Of a DNA stretch of 6,832 nucleotides, positions 1 through 6,055 are shown in pieces; within the stretch, counting starts at the first letter, position 1; each line of letters opens with the position of its first letter. The notes beneath the pieces were generated by a model. It ran no database searches and had not been told where the DNA came from. It was given only the letters and a program-made list of their open reading frames with translations. The translations under genes were made by a program, and so were the position numbers. The DNA is from Chromobacteriaceae bacterium. GTDB lineage: Bacteria; Pseudomonadota; Gammaproteobacteria; Burkholderiales; Aquaspirillaceae. The stretch lies in the NCBI GenBank assembly GCA_030151505.1, contig JASLDQ010000392.1:1-6832 (forward strand), read 5' to 3'.

Positions 1-124
1 TGATCGTGCAAGCATCAGGTCAATCCCTGACGCTCACACTTATCGGTTGTCTGTTTGTTAAAGAACTAAAACCTCAGCAAATTCAACTGCTTGCCGCTGT
101 TTTTCGCTGCGTCTTGCAGCGAGG
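1..124 (-). other. 5' leader of an rRNA operon (16S rRNA beyond left edge)
   Basis: Read on the minus strand, this stretch follows a strong-looking promoter and contains a boxA antitermination element, GTTCTTTAACAA, at 55-66. A segment resembling the E. coli rrn leader comes next (ACAACCGATAAGTGTGAGCG here; ACAATCTGTGTGGGCACTCG in E. coli). It also has two small hairpins: GCTGC/GCAGC at 106-120, just after the likely transcription start, and TCAGG/CCTGA at 15-30. No mature rRNA sequence is inside the window, so 16S rRNA to the left is inferred. A boxA also occurs before 23S rRNA in 16S-23S spacers. The promoter directly upstream makes the operon leader the better reading. Confidence 0.75.
55..66 (-). 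promoter_or_regulatory. rRNA boxA antitermination site
   Basis: The minus strand reads GTTCTTTAACAA, differing from the E. coli rrn boxA core TGCTCTTTAACAA essentially at one position. In the RNA, boxA binds the NusB-S10 complex, which protects untranslated rRNA transcripts from Rho-dependent termination. It lies about 60 nt after the predicted start of transcription, a normal distance for an rrn leader. Confidence 0.75.
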
Positions 125-130
125 AAGCGA

Positions 131-159
131 ACTTTACGCCCACTCACCCCGACCGTCAA
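131..159 (-). promoter_or_regulatory. rRNA operon promoter (sigma-70)
   Basis: On the minus strand, -35 TTGACG (154-159) and -10 TAAAGT (131-136) are separated by exactly 17 bp. The sequence after the -10 is TCGCTTCCTC, so transcription should begin near 123-125. T-rich DNA lies upstream, including a run of six T near 173-178, and may act as an UP element. The stretch between this promoter and the stop of the ABC permease gene at 267 holds no gene. It contains only an imperfect inverted repeat (CATTA/TAATG, about 209-230) with no convincing terminator. Promoter activity is inferred from the motifs. Confidence 0.7.
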
Positions 160-266
160 CACCTGCAGCAAGAAAAAACACGACAAACTCGACATAAACA
201 ACACAAGCCATTAAAAATAAAAGACTAATGCCAAATGGAACATAACTCCCCATTCAAACAAATCCC

Positions 267-1040
267 TCAGTTGAACAATCTGCGCCGGATCAAGATGACC
301 GCGAGACCGTCGGCAGCAAGGCCATAGCCCCCCAGAACCAATATCGGTCGCCATACATCAGCAGGCCATCCGCCATTAACAATGGGCCGAGCCAGATCGA
401 TTGCTTGAGTCAAGGGAAGGACAGCAGCCACATTCTGCAGCCACGGCGGCAATTGCGTTACCGGGTAAAACACTCCCGACAGCAACACCATCGGACTGAT
501 GACCAGTGTGAAGTAATACATGAAAAAATCATAACTGGGCGAGACGGCCGTAATCACCAGCCCCATGGCAGCGAATGTCAGGCCCGCCAGCATAATCAAC
601 GGGACCAACCACAATGCGGTCCAGTCTTTCAGCAGGCCGAGCGCCAGCATCACCAGCAAGATAGCCAATCCGGACAGCAGGCTTTTCGAAGCCGCCCACA
701 ACCATTCCGCCAACACCACATCGTCAACGGTCACTGGCGCATTAATGATGGCTTGCCACGTTTTCTGCACATGCATGCGCGAAAACGCGGAATACAGCGT
801 CTCGAAAGTGGCGCTGTTCATCGTGGAATAACACAATGTTCCGGCAGCCAGAAACTGCAGGTAAGGCACACCTTCCACCCGGGGCAGCAGACTCCCGATG
901 CCAAACCCCAAGCCAAGCATATAAAACATGGGATCCGCCAGGTTTCCCAAAATGGATGGGACTGCCAGTTTTTTCCACACGAGAAAGTTACGGCGCCAGA
1001 TCGGCCAGAAACGCAGACTGAATGTGGGAATGAAGTTCAT
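267..1040 (-). CDS. ABC-2 type transporter permease, NodJ family
   Basis: This is an inner-membrane permease of the ABC-2 family, closest by eye to NodJ, which with the ATPase NodI exports lipo-oligosaccharides in rhizobia. The protein has about 257 residues, the family's normal length, and about six hydrophobic segments. NodJ-like stretches include YLQFLAAGTL (near 60-69), the FSRMHVQKTW region (near 86-95), SPSYDFFMYYFTL (near 167-179) and SGVFYPVTQLPPWLQ (near 188-202), followed by LPLTQAIDLARPIV. The start is taken as ATG at 1040, which overlaps the TGA of the upstream gene by one base (TGATG); a GTG one codon earlier (1043) is also possible. Translational coupling to the CbiM-like gene is therefore likely. 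No ATP-binding partner is present in the operon, and an rRNA promoter follows directly. The substrate cannot be told from the sequence. Confidence 0.9.
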   Translation of the reverse strand: MNFIPTFSLRFWPIWRRNFLVWKKLAVPSILGNLADPMFYMLGLGFGIGSLLPRVEGVPYLQFLAAGTLCYSTMNSATFETLYSAFSRMHVQKTWQAIINAPVTVDDVVLAEWLWAASKSLLSGLAILLVMLALGLLKDWTALWLVPLIMLAGLTFAAMGLVITAVSPSYDFFMYYFTLVISPMVLLSGVFYPVTQLPPWLQNVAAVLPLTQAIDLARPIVNGGWPADVWRPILVLGGYGLAADGLAVILIRRRLFN

Positions 1041-1717
1041 CACGCCTTGGAGCTGTCTTTGTTGTAAAGGTAACGACGATCATCGAAAGTCGACACCCAG
1101 TGAGGTTTGTACACCACCATGACTGCAATCATGATGCCTGTAGTAAAAGCCTCGGACCATGACAGCAGGAAATAGAACAACAACACTTCCTCGAACAGAT
1201 AATCGACCGGATACACCCCCGCCAAGGCCAAAATCGACATCCCCAACACACTGCAGGCGAAGAAGCAGGCCCCGCCCGTCAAGAATGCATTGAGGAAGAT
1301 GTAGATGAAGTAGTTGGCCGGTAACTTTTTCTGGGCCAACTTCAGCACCACCGCTGTGATCAACACTGGCCACGCCACAAACACTAGGAAGTTCAGCCCA
1401 AACGTCATCCATTCCAGCGTGCCATACGCACACAATCCGGCCAGAACAATCGCCATCCCGATCAAAGCCATCCATGGCCCAGCCAGCAAGGTGAAAGCCG
1501 TGCTCCCCAGCAGGTGAAAGCTCAAGCCCGGCTTGAGGCCTCCACTAAGCGACCAGAACAGCATGATCACCACGCAAGCCCCCATCCAGGCATTCAATGC
1601 GACCGGATCCAGCTTGCGCCAAGCGATGCGACGGGCGGACTCGGCCAGCAGCGCTACCGCGATGCCATTCGTCAAAAACAAGGTCGGCGAATCAAAAAAC
1701 TGCGAGGGGAAATTCAT
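1040..1717 (-). CDS. CbiM-superfamily membrane protein (ECF-type permease-like, COG3235-like)
   Basis: This polytopic membrane protein of 225 residues has about six or seven hydrophobic segments. It resembles the CbiM/NikM superfamily of substrate-capturing components of energy-coupling-factor transporters. The family signature is seen in SFHLLGSTAFTLLAGPW (66-82), a following G-rich helix, GLNFLVF (107-113) and the late SEAFTTG stretch (188-194). It lacks the N-terminal Met-His of true CbiM/NikM proteins, which helps bind nickel or cobalt; it begins MNFPSQFF. Only one conserved-looking histidine, H68, remains in the core. It is thus more like the poorly characterised COG3235 branch, and the substrate is unknown. 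It is the first gene of a two-gene operon with the NodJ-type permease. Its start at 1717 is preceded by a weak GGTGG ribosome-binding site and an extended -10 promoter. Confidence 0.75.
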   Translation of the reverse strand: MNFPSQFFDSPTLFLTNGIAVALLAESARRIAWRKLDPVALNAWMGACVVIMLFWSLSGGLKPGLSFHLLGSTAFTLLAGPWMALIGMAIVLAGLCAYGTLEWMTFGLNFLVFVAWPVLITAVVLKLAQKKLPANYFIYIFLNAFLTGGACFFACSVLGMSILALAGVYPVDYLFEEVLLFYFLLSWSEAFTTGIMIAVMVVYKPHWVSTFDDRRYLYNKDSSKA

Positions 1718-1745
1718 GGCGGACCACCGATATCGCTACTCGTTA

Positions 1746-1754
1746 ATGATAGCA
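1746..1754 (-). promoter_or_regulatory. Possible extended -10 promoter of the CbiM-like/ABC permease operon
   Basis: The minus strand reads TGCTATCAT, an extended -10 (TGnTATAAT) with one mismatch in the hexamer. It lies about 28 bases before the ATG at 1717. No convincing -35 hexamer stands at 16-18 bp upstream, which is tolerated in extended -10 promoters. This is the best candidate in the divergent gap with nadC and is untested. Confidence 0.4.
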
Positions 1755-1822
1755 CCCCGGATTTTTCCTTCTCGCCACACCGTAGCCGGAATGATTGCTC
1801 CTACCTTCCTGGCCCGGGCAAG

Positions 1823-1852
1823 CTGGCATTAATCCCCCCCCGTCGCTAGACT
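1823..1852 (+). promoter_or_regulatory. Possible nadC promoter with a C8 tract in its spacer
   Basis: A candidate -35 CTGGCA (1823-1828, 4 of 6 matches) and -10 TAGACT (1847-1852, 4 of 6) are 18 bp apart. The spacer contains eight consecutive C (1834-1841). Transcription would begin near 1859, giving a leader of about 30 nt that carries the AGGAAA ribosome-binding site at 1877-1882. The hexamers are weak, so this is a tentative call. Confidence 0.35.
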
Positions 1853-1888
1853 TCCGCGCTTGTCGTCATACGTTTCAGGAAATCCGCC

Positions 1889-2731
1889 ATGTCCGCCCTG
1901 CCCGCCGCTCACCTCATCGCCCACTCGGTCGCCGTCGCACTGGCCGAAGACATCGGAACCCAAGACTGGACGGCCGCCTTGATCGACGACACGGCCAATG
2001 CCAGCGCCAGCGTTGTCGCACGCGAGCACTGCGTGATTGCCGGCAGCCCCTGGTTTGACGAATGCTTCCGCCAGATTGATCCTGCCTGCCGGATCGACTG
2101 GCACGTCCAAGATGGAGAGAGCATTACTCCGGATACCGTGCTGTGCCATATCAGCGGCCCCGCCCGCTCGCTCCTGACCGCTGAACGTTCCGCCCTGAAT
2201 TTCCTGCAGACACTCTCGGCAACCGCAACCATCACTCGCCGCTACGCCGATGCCATTGCCGGCACGCACGCCGTCGCGATGGACACTCGCAAGACCCTGC
2301 CGGGCCTTCGTCTGGCACAGAAATATGCCGTCACCGTCGGCGGCGGGGCCAATCAACGCATCGGCCTGTTTGACGGCGTGCTTATCAAGGAAAACCACAT
2401 TGCCGCAGCCGGTGGCATCCGCGCCGCGCTGGACAAAGCCTTTGCCCTCACTCCGGCGCATATCCCGGTGCAGATCGAGGTGGAAAACCTGAATGAGTTG
2501 CGCGAGGCACTGGAAGCAGGGGCAAAGTTGGTCCTGCTCGACAACATGTCGGTGGATGACATGCGCGCGGCCGTCATTCTTACCGCCGGCCGCGCCAAGC
2601 TGGAAGCCAGCGGCAACGTCAACCTCGACACCATCCGCGCCATCGCGGAAACCGGCGTCGACCGCATATCCATTGGCAAACTGACCAAGGACGTCAGCGC
2701 GGTTGATTTGTCGATGCGCTTTGCGCTGTAA
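1889..2731 (+). CDS. nadC: Nicotinate-nucleotide pyrophosphorylase (quinolinate phosphoribosyltransferase, carboxylating)
   Basis: NadC converts quinolinate and PRPP to nicotinate mononucleotide, CO2 and pyrophosphate, the last committed step of de novo NAD synthesis in the cytoplasm. The 280-residue protein has the family's usual length. An N-terminal half with the [12 protein letters not shown] helix (99-110) is followed by the barrel with [10 protein letters not shown] (132-141), QKYAV (144-148), GGGANQR (151-157) and DGVLIKENH (162-170). Further on are the acidic EVEN (197-200), LLDNM (216-220), SGNVN (241-245) and the phosphate-loop region SIGKLTKD (261-268). These cover the expected quinolinate- and PRPP-binding positions. 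NQR instead of NHR in the glycine motif is usual in betaproteobacteria. The ATG at 1889 is set by AGGAAA six bases upstream and by the family N-terminus. The gene stands alone, divergent from the CbiM-like gene, with no nadA or nadB in view. Confidence 0.97.
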   Translation: MSALPAAHLIAHSVAVALAEDIGTQDWTAALIDDTANASASVVAREHCVIAGSPWFDECFRQIDPACRIDWHVQDGESITPDTVLCHISGPARSLLTAERSALNFLQTLSATATITRRYADAIAGTHAVAMDTRKTLPGLRLAQKYAVTVGGGANQRIGLFDGVLIKENHIAAAGGIRAALDKAFALTPAHIPVQIEVENLNELREALEAGAKLVLLDNMSVDDMRAAVILTAGRAKLEASGNVNLDTIRAIAETGVDRISIGKLTKDVSAVDLSMRFAL

Positions 2732-2817
2732 CTCCCGCCCTCGATACCGCGGCCGAAATTTGCCGCAGAGCCCTCCTTCATGTCGCCTACCGGAAGCGAC
2801 CGGTCGGACACAGCAAT

Positions 2818-2850
2818 AAAAAACGGTGACTGTCAAAGTCACCGTTTTTT
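2818..2850. terminator. Bidirectional rho-independent terminator between nadC and the nudL-like gene
   Basis: A perfect inverted repeat has stem CGGTGACT (2824-2831) and AGTCACCG (2837-2844) around a five-base loop. It is flanked by six A on the left (2818-2823) and six T on the right (2845-2850), so it has a U-tract in both directions. It lies 86 bases after the nadC stop and 16 bases after the nudL-like stop, and can end both converging transcripts. Confidence 0.93.
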
Positions 2851-2866
2851 GCGTCAGCCATGCCCG

Positions 2867-3484
2867 TCAAGCATCTCTCTCATCGGCGATGGCCTGCGCC
2901 AGCAGGCGCAACATTGCCGCCGTCGCCCCCCAAACGAAATGCTCGCGGTAGCTCAGCGAGAGATAGAACCCGCGCCGGCCGTCGCGTTCGTAGTTATGGC
3001 GCTCGTAGTTCCGGACGTCCAGCGCCAACTCCAGCGGCAGCTCGAATATTTCCGCCACTTCACCCGGCTGCGCCTCCACTTCGAATGGCGGGACAATCAG
3101 CCCTACCACCGGAGTAACGGCATAGCCGGTAATCGTCACGTATTGCGGCAATGTACCGACAGGATGGACCAAGGCAGAATCGAGAGCGATTTCTTCGCGG
3201 GCTTCCCGCAAGGCGGCAGCCAGGACATCGACGTCATCCGGATCAACCTTGCCACCGGGGAAGCTCACCTGCCCGGCGTGATCACGCAGGCCATCGGTAC
3301 GACGAGTCAACAATACCGTGACTTGATCGGGATGCCAGACCAGCGGCACCAGCACGGCAGCAGGACGGGTAACGTCGAGATCATCGCGCCAAGGCACATC
3401 GCCGGGACGCTGCGCCGGATCAAATGCCGTCAGGCAACGACTGAGCCATGCGGCGGCGGCGGACGGATCTGCAGGAAGCTTCAT
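2867..3484 (-). CDS. CoA pyrophosphatase, Nudix hydrolase (NudL/YeaB-like)
   Basis: This Nudix hydrolase probably splits coenzyme A and its derivatives into 3',5'-ADP and 4'-phosphopantetheine. The 205-residue protein carries the CoA-pyrophosphatase signature LLTRRTDGLRDHAGQVSFPGG split across 58-78. A Nudix box runs on from it, with G78 and the metal-binding run REAREEIAL (93-101). As in E. coli NudL, the box has one extra residue between the glycine and REXXEE. The C-terminal parts FELPLELAL (147-155) and the aromatic HFVWGATAAMLR (182-193) also match this subfamily. The gene starts four bases after the stop of the upstream TRIC-type gene, so the two probably share a transcript. No clear Shine-Dalgarno sequence precedes it, which fits translational coupling. 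The substrate is inferred from the family signature. Confidence 0.93.
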   Translation of the reverse strand: MKLPADPSAAAAWLSRCLTAFDPAQRPGDVPWRDDLDVTRPAAVLVPLVWHPDQVTVLLTRRTDGLRDHAGQVSFPGGKVDPDDVDVLAAALREAREEIALDSALVHPVGTLPQYVTITGYAVTPVVGLIVPPFEVEAQPGEVAEIFELPLELALDVRNYERHNYERDGRRGFYLSLSYREHFVWGATAAMLRLLAQAIADERDA

Positions 3485-3488
3485 GATT

Positions 3489-4106
3489 TTATCGGTCTTG
3501 TCTGTCCGGCTTTATTTTAGGCAGCGTCAGGGCGCGCCAATGCGCAATCAGCCGCAAGCTCAAACCCGCCAAAAACAGAGCGGGAATGACAAACTCATTG
3601 CGCCAGCCGGCCGCATCGACCCAGTACACCCCGCCCGCCACCAGCAACGCCACGGTTCCGTAAAAGTCCTGGTGCAGAATGAAGGGAATGTCGTTCACCA
3701 GCATGTCGCGCACCAAGCCACCGCCGATGGCGGTGACAAAGCCGATTATTGCGACCCCGAAGAAGCTCATGTTGTGGGTCAAACCGATCTGAGCGCCGGC
3801 GATGCTGAAAGCGATCAGCCCCACCGAGTCCGCCACGATGAACAGTCGATTGAGCAGCCGGCTTTCCTTTCGGTGTAGTCGCAGAAACCATGCCACCGCA
3901 AGAGTCGCGAAAATGAGATAGAAGTGGTCGTTCTGGAAAAACACCCGGGGCACCTGCCCGATCAGCACATCGCGAATGGTCCCGCCCCCGACGGCAGTGA
4001 GCACGGCCGCGATGACGATCCCAAGTAGATCAAGATGCTTGCGCACTCCAACCAGATAGCCAGAAAAAGCAAAAGCGACGGTTCCAATTAAAAATATCCA
4101 GTCCAT
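3489..4106 (-). CDS. TRIC/UPF0126 (YicG-like) family membrane channel protein
   Basis: This inner-membrane protein of 205 residues has two tandem repeats of about three hydrophobic segments and a seventh at the end. Each repeat carries the family's glycine-arginine-aspartate motif: GGGTIRDVL at 40-48 and GGGLVRDML at 128-136. Each is followed by a short loop with a proline (VPRVFF; IPFILH). Such proteins were once called UPF0126 and are related to trimeric intracellular cation channels; some annotations call the repeat a glycine-transporter domain. Ion or solute choice cannot be read from the sequence. The ATG at 4106 gives the family-typical N-terminus (LIGTVAFAFSG). The gene begins only 41 bases past the rho terminator's T-tract, and I could not identify a good promoter or ribosome-binding site there. 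It is probably co-transcribed with the nudL-like gene. Confidence 0.92.
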   Translation of the reverse strand: MDWIFLIGTVAFAFSGYLVGVRKHLDLLGIVIAAVLTAVGGGTIRDVLIGQVPRVFFQNDHFYLIFATLAVAWFLRLHRKESRLLNRLFIVADSVGLIAFSIAGAQIGLTHNMSFFGVAIIGFVTAIGGGLVRDMLVNDIPFILHQDFYGTVALLVAGGVYWVDAAGWRNEFVIPALFLAGLSLRLIAHWRALTLPKIKPDRQDR

Positions 4107-4147
4107 GGCGAATACGATACCTGCTTGCCCGGTAAATGGCGATCAAC

Positions 4148-4176
4148 AAAAACGCCGGACATTTTATCGTCCGGCG
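4148..4176 (-). terminator. Rho-independent terminator of rho
   Basis: On the minus strand a perfect 8-bp stem, CGCCGGAC/GTCCGGCG (4153-4160 with 4169-4176), encloses an 8-base loop. It is followed directly by TTTTT (4148-4152). It begins 27 bases after the rho stop codon. The other strand has no T-tract, so it acts leftward only. Confidence 0.9.
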
Positions 4177-4203
4177 CCTTGGCCTATCTGAACTCGCTTG
4201 CGT

Positions 4204-5460
4204 TTATCGGCGCATGGAGTCGAAGAACTGCGAATTACTCTTGGTGCCCTTGAGCTTATCCATGAGGAATTCCATTGCGTCCAGATCATCCATCGGGTAG
4301 AGCAGCTTGCGCAGCACCCAGATTTTTTGCAGCTGGTCCTGCGGGATCAGCAGCTCTTCACGGCGGGTTCCGGAGCGGTTGACATTGATGGCCGGATACA
4401 GGCGCTTTTCAGCCATGCGGCGATCCAGATGGATCTCCATATTGCCGGTGCCCTTGAACTCTTCGTAAATCACGTCGTCCATCCGGCTTCCGGTATCAAC
4501 CAGCGCGGTAGCGATGATGGTCAGGCTGCCGCCTTCCTCGATATTGCGCGCGGCGCCGAAGAAACGCTTGGGGCGTTGCAGCGCGTTGGCGTCCACGCCG
4601 CCGGTCAGCACCTTGCCCGAACTCGGCACCACGGTGTTGTAGGCGCGAGCCAGGCGAGTGATCGAATCAAGCAGGATCACCACGTCTTTCTTGTGCTCGA
4701 CCAGACGCTTGGCCTTCTCGATGACCATTTCGGCAACCTGCACGTGACGGGTAGCCGGCTCGTCGAAGGTTGAGGCCACCACTTCGCCTTTGACCGTGCG
4801 GGTCATCTCGGTCACTTCTTCCGGGCGCTCATCGATCAGCAGCACGATCATGACCACATCGGGATGATTGGCGGTGATGGCATGAGCGATGTTCTGCAGC
4901 ATCACGGTCTTGCCCGATTTAGGTGGAGCCACCAGCAGGCCACGCTGGCCTTTGCCGATCGGCGCAACTAGATCGATCACCCGGCTGGTCAGGTTTTCCT
5001 CACTCTTGATATCCCGCTCGAGCGTCATGCGCTCGGTGGGATGCAGCGGAGTGAGGTTCTCGAACAGGATCTTGTTCTTGGCGTTTTCCAGCGGCTCGCT
5101 GTTGACGCGATCCACCTTCACCAGCGCGAAGTAACGCTCCCCTTCTTTCGGGGTACGAATTTCACCTTCGATGGTGTCACCAGTATGGAGATTGAAGCGG
5201 CGGATCTGGGAAGGGCTGACGTAGATATCGTCGGGTCCGGCAAGGTAGGAAGTGTCTGGGCTGCGGAGGAAGCCAAAGCCGTCGGGCAAGACTTCCAGTG
5301 TGCCATCGCCGTAGATGTTTTCACCTTTTTTTGCCTGGTTTTTCAGCAGCGCAAAAATCAGATCCTGCTTCCTGAGGCGGTTGGCGCCATCGATCTCGTT
5401 GGCAACCGCCATCTCGACCAACTGGCTCACATGCAAATGTTTCAGGTCGGAAAGATGCAT
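4204..5460 (-). CDS. rho: Transcription termination factor Rho
   Basis: Rho is a hexameric RNA-dependent ATPase that loads on C-rich RNA and dissociates elongating RNA polymerase. The 418-residue protein lines up residue for residue with E. coli Rho over the catalytic core. An N-terminal helical domain (1-48) precedes the cold-shock-like RNA-binding domain with DGFGFLR (60-66). The ATPase domain has Walker A APPKSGKT (178-185), catalytic E211, Walker B VILLD (261-265), the Q-loop region [17 protein letters not shown] (284-300), the R-loop [11 protein letters not shown] (337-347), R353 and arginine finger R366. There is no long insertion of the kind seen in actinobacterial Rho. The ATG at 5460 is the only usual start codon in the open frame back to the trxA stop, so the start is firm although no Shine-Dalgarno sequence precedes it. 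It follows trxA on the same strand and has its own intrinsic terminator. Confidence 0.98.
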   Translation of the reverse strand: MHLSDLKHLHVSQLVEMAVANEIDGANRLRKQDLIFALLKNQAKKGENIYGDGTLEVLPDGFGFLRSPDTSYLAGPDDIYVSPSQIRRFNLHTGDTIEGEIRTPKEGERYFALVKVDRVNSEPLENAKNKILFENLTPLHPTERMTLERDIKSEENLTSRVIDLVAPIGKGQRGLLVAPPKSGKTVMLQNIAHAITANHPDVVMIVLLIDERPEEVTEMTRTVKGEVVASTFDEPATRHVQVAEMVIEKAKRLVEHKKDVVILLDSITRLARAYNTVVPSSGKVLTGGVDANALQRPKRFFGAARNIEEGGSLTIIATALVDTGSRMDDVIYEEFKGTGNMEIHLDRRMAEKRLYPAINVNRSGTRREELLIPQDQLQKIWVLRKLLYPMDDLDAMEFLMDKLKGTKSNSQFFDSMRR

Positions 5461-5546
5461 AAGAGGGATATGTAAGGGGGTATGAAGGCGTTTGAGGACG
5501 CAAAAAACGTAAAGATGCGAAGAAAGGAGAAATTCAGCAAGAATTC
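5461..5546 (-). promoter_or_regulatory. C-rich, G-poor rho leader (possible rut/autoregulation site)
   Basis: The 86 bases before the rho start, read as RNA, contain 28 C and only 8 G. Pyrimidine clusters include TTTCTCCTTTCTTCGC and ACCCCCTTACATATCCCTCT. High C, low G and little structure are what Rho prefers in its rut sites, and E. coli rho is known to be repressed by Rho-dependent attenuation in its leader. Apart from a small hairpin (GCGT/ACGC, 5488-5501), nothing stable is seen. There is no purine-rich ribosome-binding site before the ATG. A regulatory role is inference. Confidence 0.45.
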
Positions 5547-5565
5547 GGGCGGCTGGAGGCCGCCC
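5547..5565 (-). terminator. GC-rich hairpin between trxA and rho (weak terminator or attenuator)
   Basis: A perfect 7-bp stem, GGGCGGC/GCCGCCC, with a five-base loop lies 30 bases after the trxA stop. On the minus strand it is followed by GAATTCTTGC, which is not a real U-tract, so full intrinsic termination is doubtful. It may partly end trxA messages, stabilise their 3' ends, or set off the unstructured rho leader that follows. Confidence 0.5.
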
Positions 5566-5595
5566 GACGAGAAATCTGACTGGAGAATAGTCGAC

Positions 5596-5925
5596 TCAGA
5601 TGTGACTGTCAATGAAGGCTACAAGCTGACCCTTTTGCAGGGCACCAACCTTGGTGGCGACCACTTCGCCGTCCTTGAAGATCATCAGGGTAGGAATGCC
5701 GCGGATGCCGTACTTCGGCGGAGTAGCTTCGTTATTGTCGATGTTGAGCTTGGCGATGCGGAGCTTGCCTTCGTATTCCTTGGCCACGTCGTCGAGAATC
5801 GGCGCGATCATCTTGCACGGGCCACACCACTCGGCCCAGTAATCGACCAGTACCGGACCCTGAGCCTTCAGCACTTCGTCTTCGAAGCTGGCATCGGTGA
5901 CATGGACGATGAGTTCACTGCTCAT
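5596..5925 (-). CDS. trxA: Thioredoxin 1
   Basis: TrxA is the small cytoplasmic dithiol protein that reduces disulfides in enzymes such as ribonucleotide reductase and is itself reduced by thioredoxin reductase. The 109-residue protein has the classic length. The active site WCGPC is at 33-37, the buried aspartate at D28 (VDYW), and the cis-proline in GIRGIPT at P78. The [10 protein letters not shown] and FKDGEVV stretches match E. coli thioredoxin closely. The frame is open further upstream to 6120, but the ATG at 5925 has a GGAGAA ribosome-binding site (5931-5936) and gives the family N-terminus, so the longer form is not supported. A promoter candidate lies about 50 bases upstream. Placement just before rho is common in proteobacteria. 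Confidence 0.97.
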   Translation of the reverse strand: MSSELIVHVTDASFEDEVLKAQGPVLVDYWAEWCGPCKMIAPILDDVAKEYEGKLRIAKLNIDNNEATPPKYGIRGIPTLMIFKDGEVVATKVGALQKGQLVAFIDSHI

Positions 5926-5976
5926 GAAAGTTCTCCGCGAGATTGGATTTGCGCCGCTTGGCGTAACGATGAAGTG

Positions 5977-6005
5977 ATAGTAACAAGCCCCCCCGGCAGC
6001 GGCAA
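5977..6005 (-). promoter_or_regulatory. Likely trxA promoter with a G7 tract in its spacer
   Basis: On the minus strand, -35 TTGCCG (6000-6005, 4 of 6 matches) and -10 TACTAT (5977-5982, 4 of 6) are exactly 17 bp apart. The start of transcription should be near 5970, giving a leader of about 45 nt. The spacer holds seven consecutive G (5988-5994). It is the best sigma-70 candidate in the 130-base gap before trxA; no convincing terminator for the upstream ABC gene was seen there. Confidence 0.5.
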
Positions 6006-6055
6006 GGCGCGTTGCAGCCGATGTTGCGGATGAACATGTCGCCAGCCGCCGACAG

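Noticed and set aside
1..197. 63-codon plus-strand frame at the left edge
   Set aside because: It is antisense to the rRNA leader and promoter, has no ribosome-binding site, and its composition is explained by those elements.
405..1067. 220-codon plus-strand frame opposite the ABC permease
   Set aside because: It is rich in Gln, His and Arg, as expected for the complement of a hydrophobic membrane-protein gene, and shows no recognisable domain.
1829..2842. 337-codon open frame on the minus strand opposite nadC
   Set aside because: It covers nadC almost exactly in antisense, has low-complexity GC-driven composition and no family resemblance. nadC itself has every expected motif and a good ribosome-binding site.
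2780..3520. 246-codon plus-strand frame opposite the nudL-like gene
   Set aside because: It runs through the bidirectional terminator and mirrors a gene with a clear Nudix signature; no domain of its own is visible.
5482..6033. 183-codon plus-strand frame across trxA and its flanks
   Set aside because: It is antisense to trxA and to both its upstream and downstream regulatory regions, with no ribosome-binding site or family motif.
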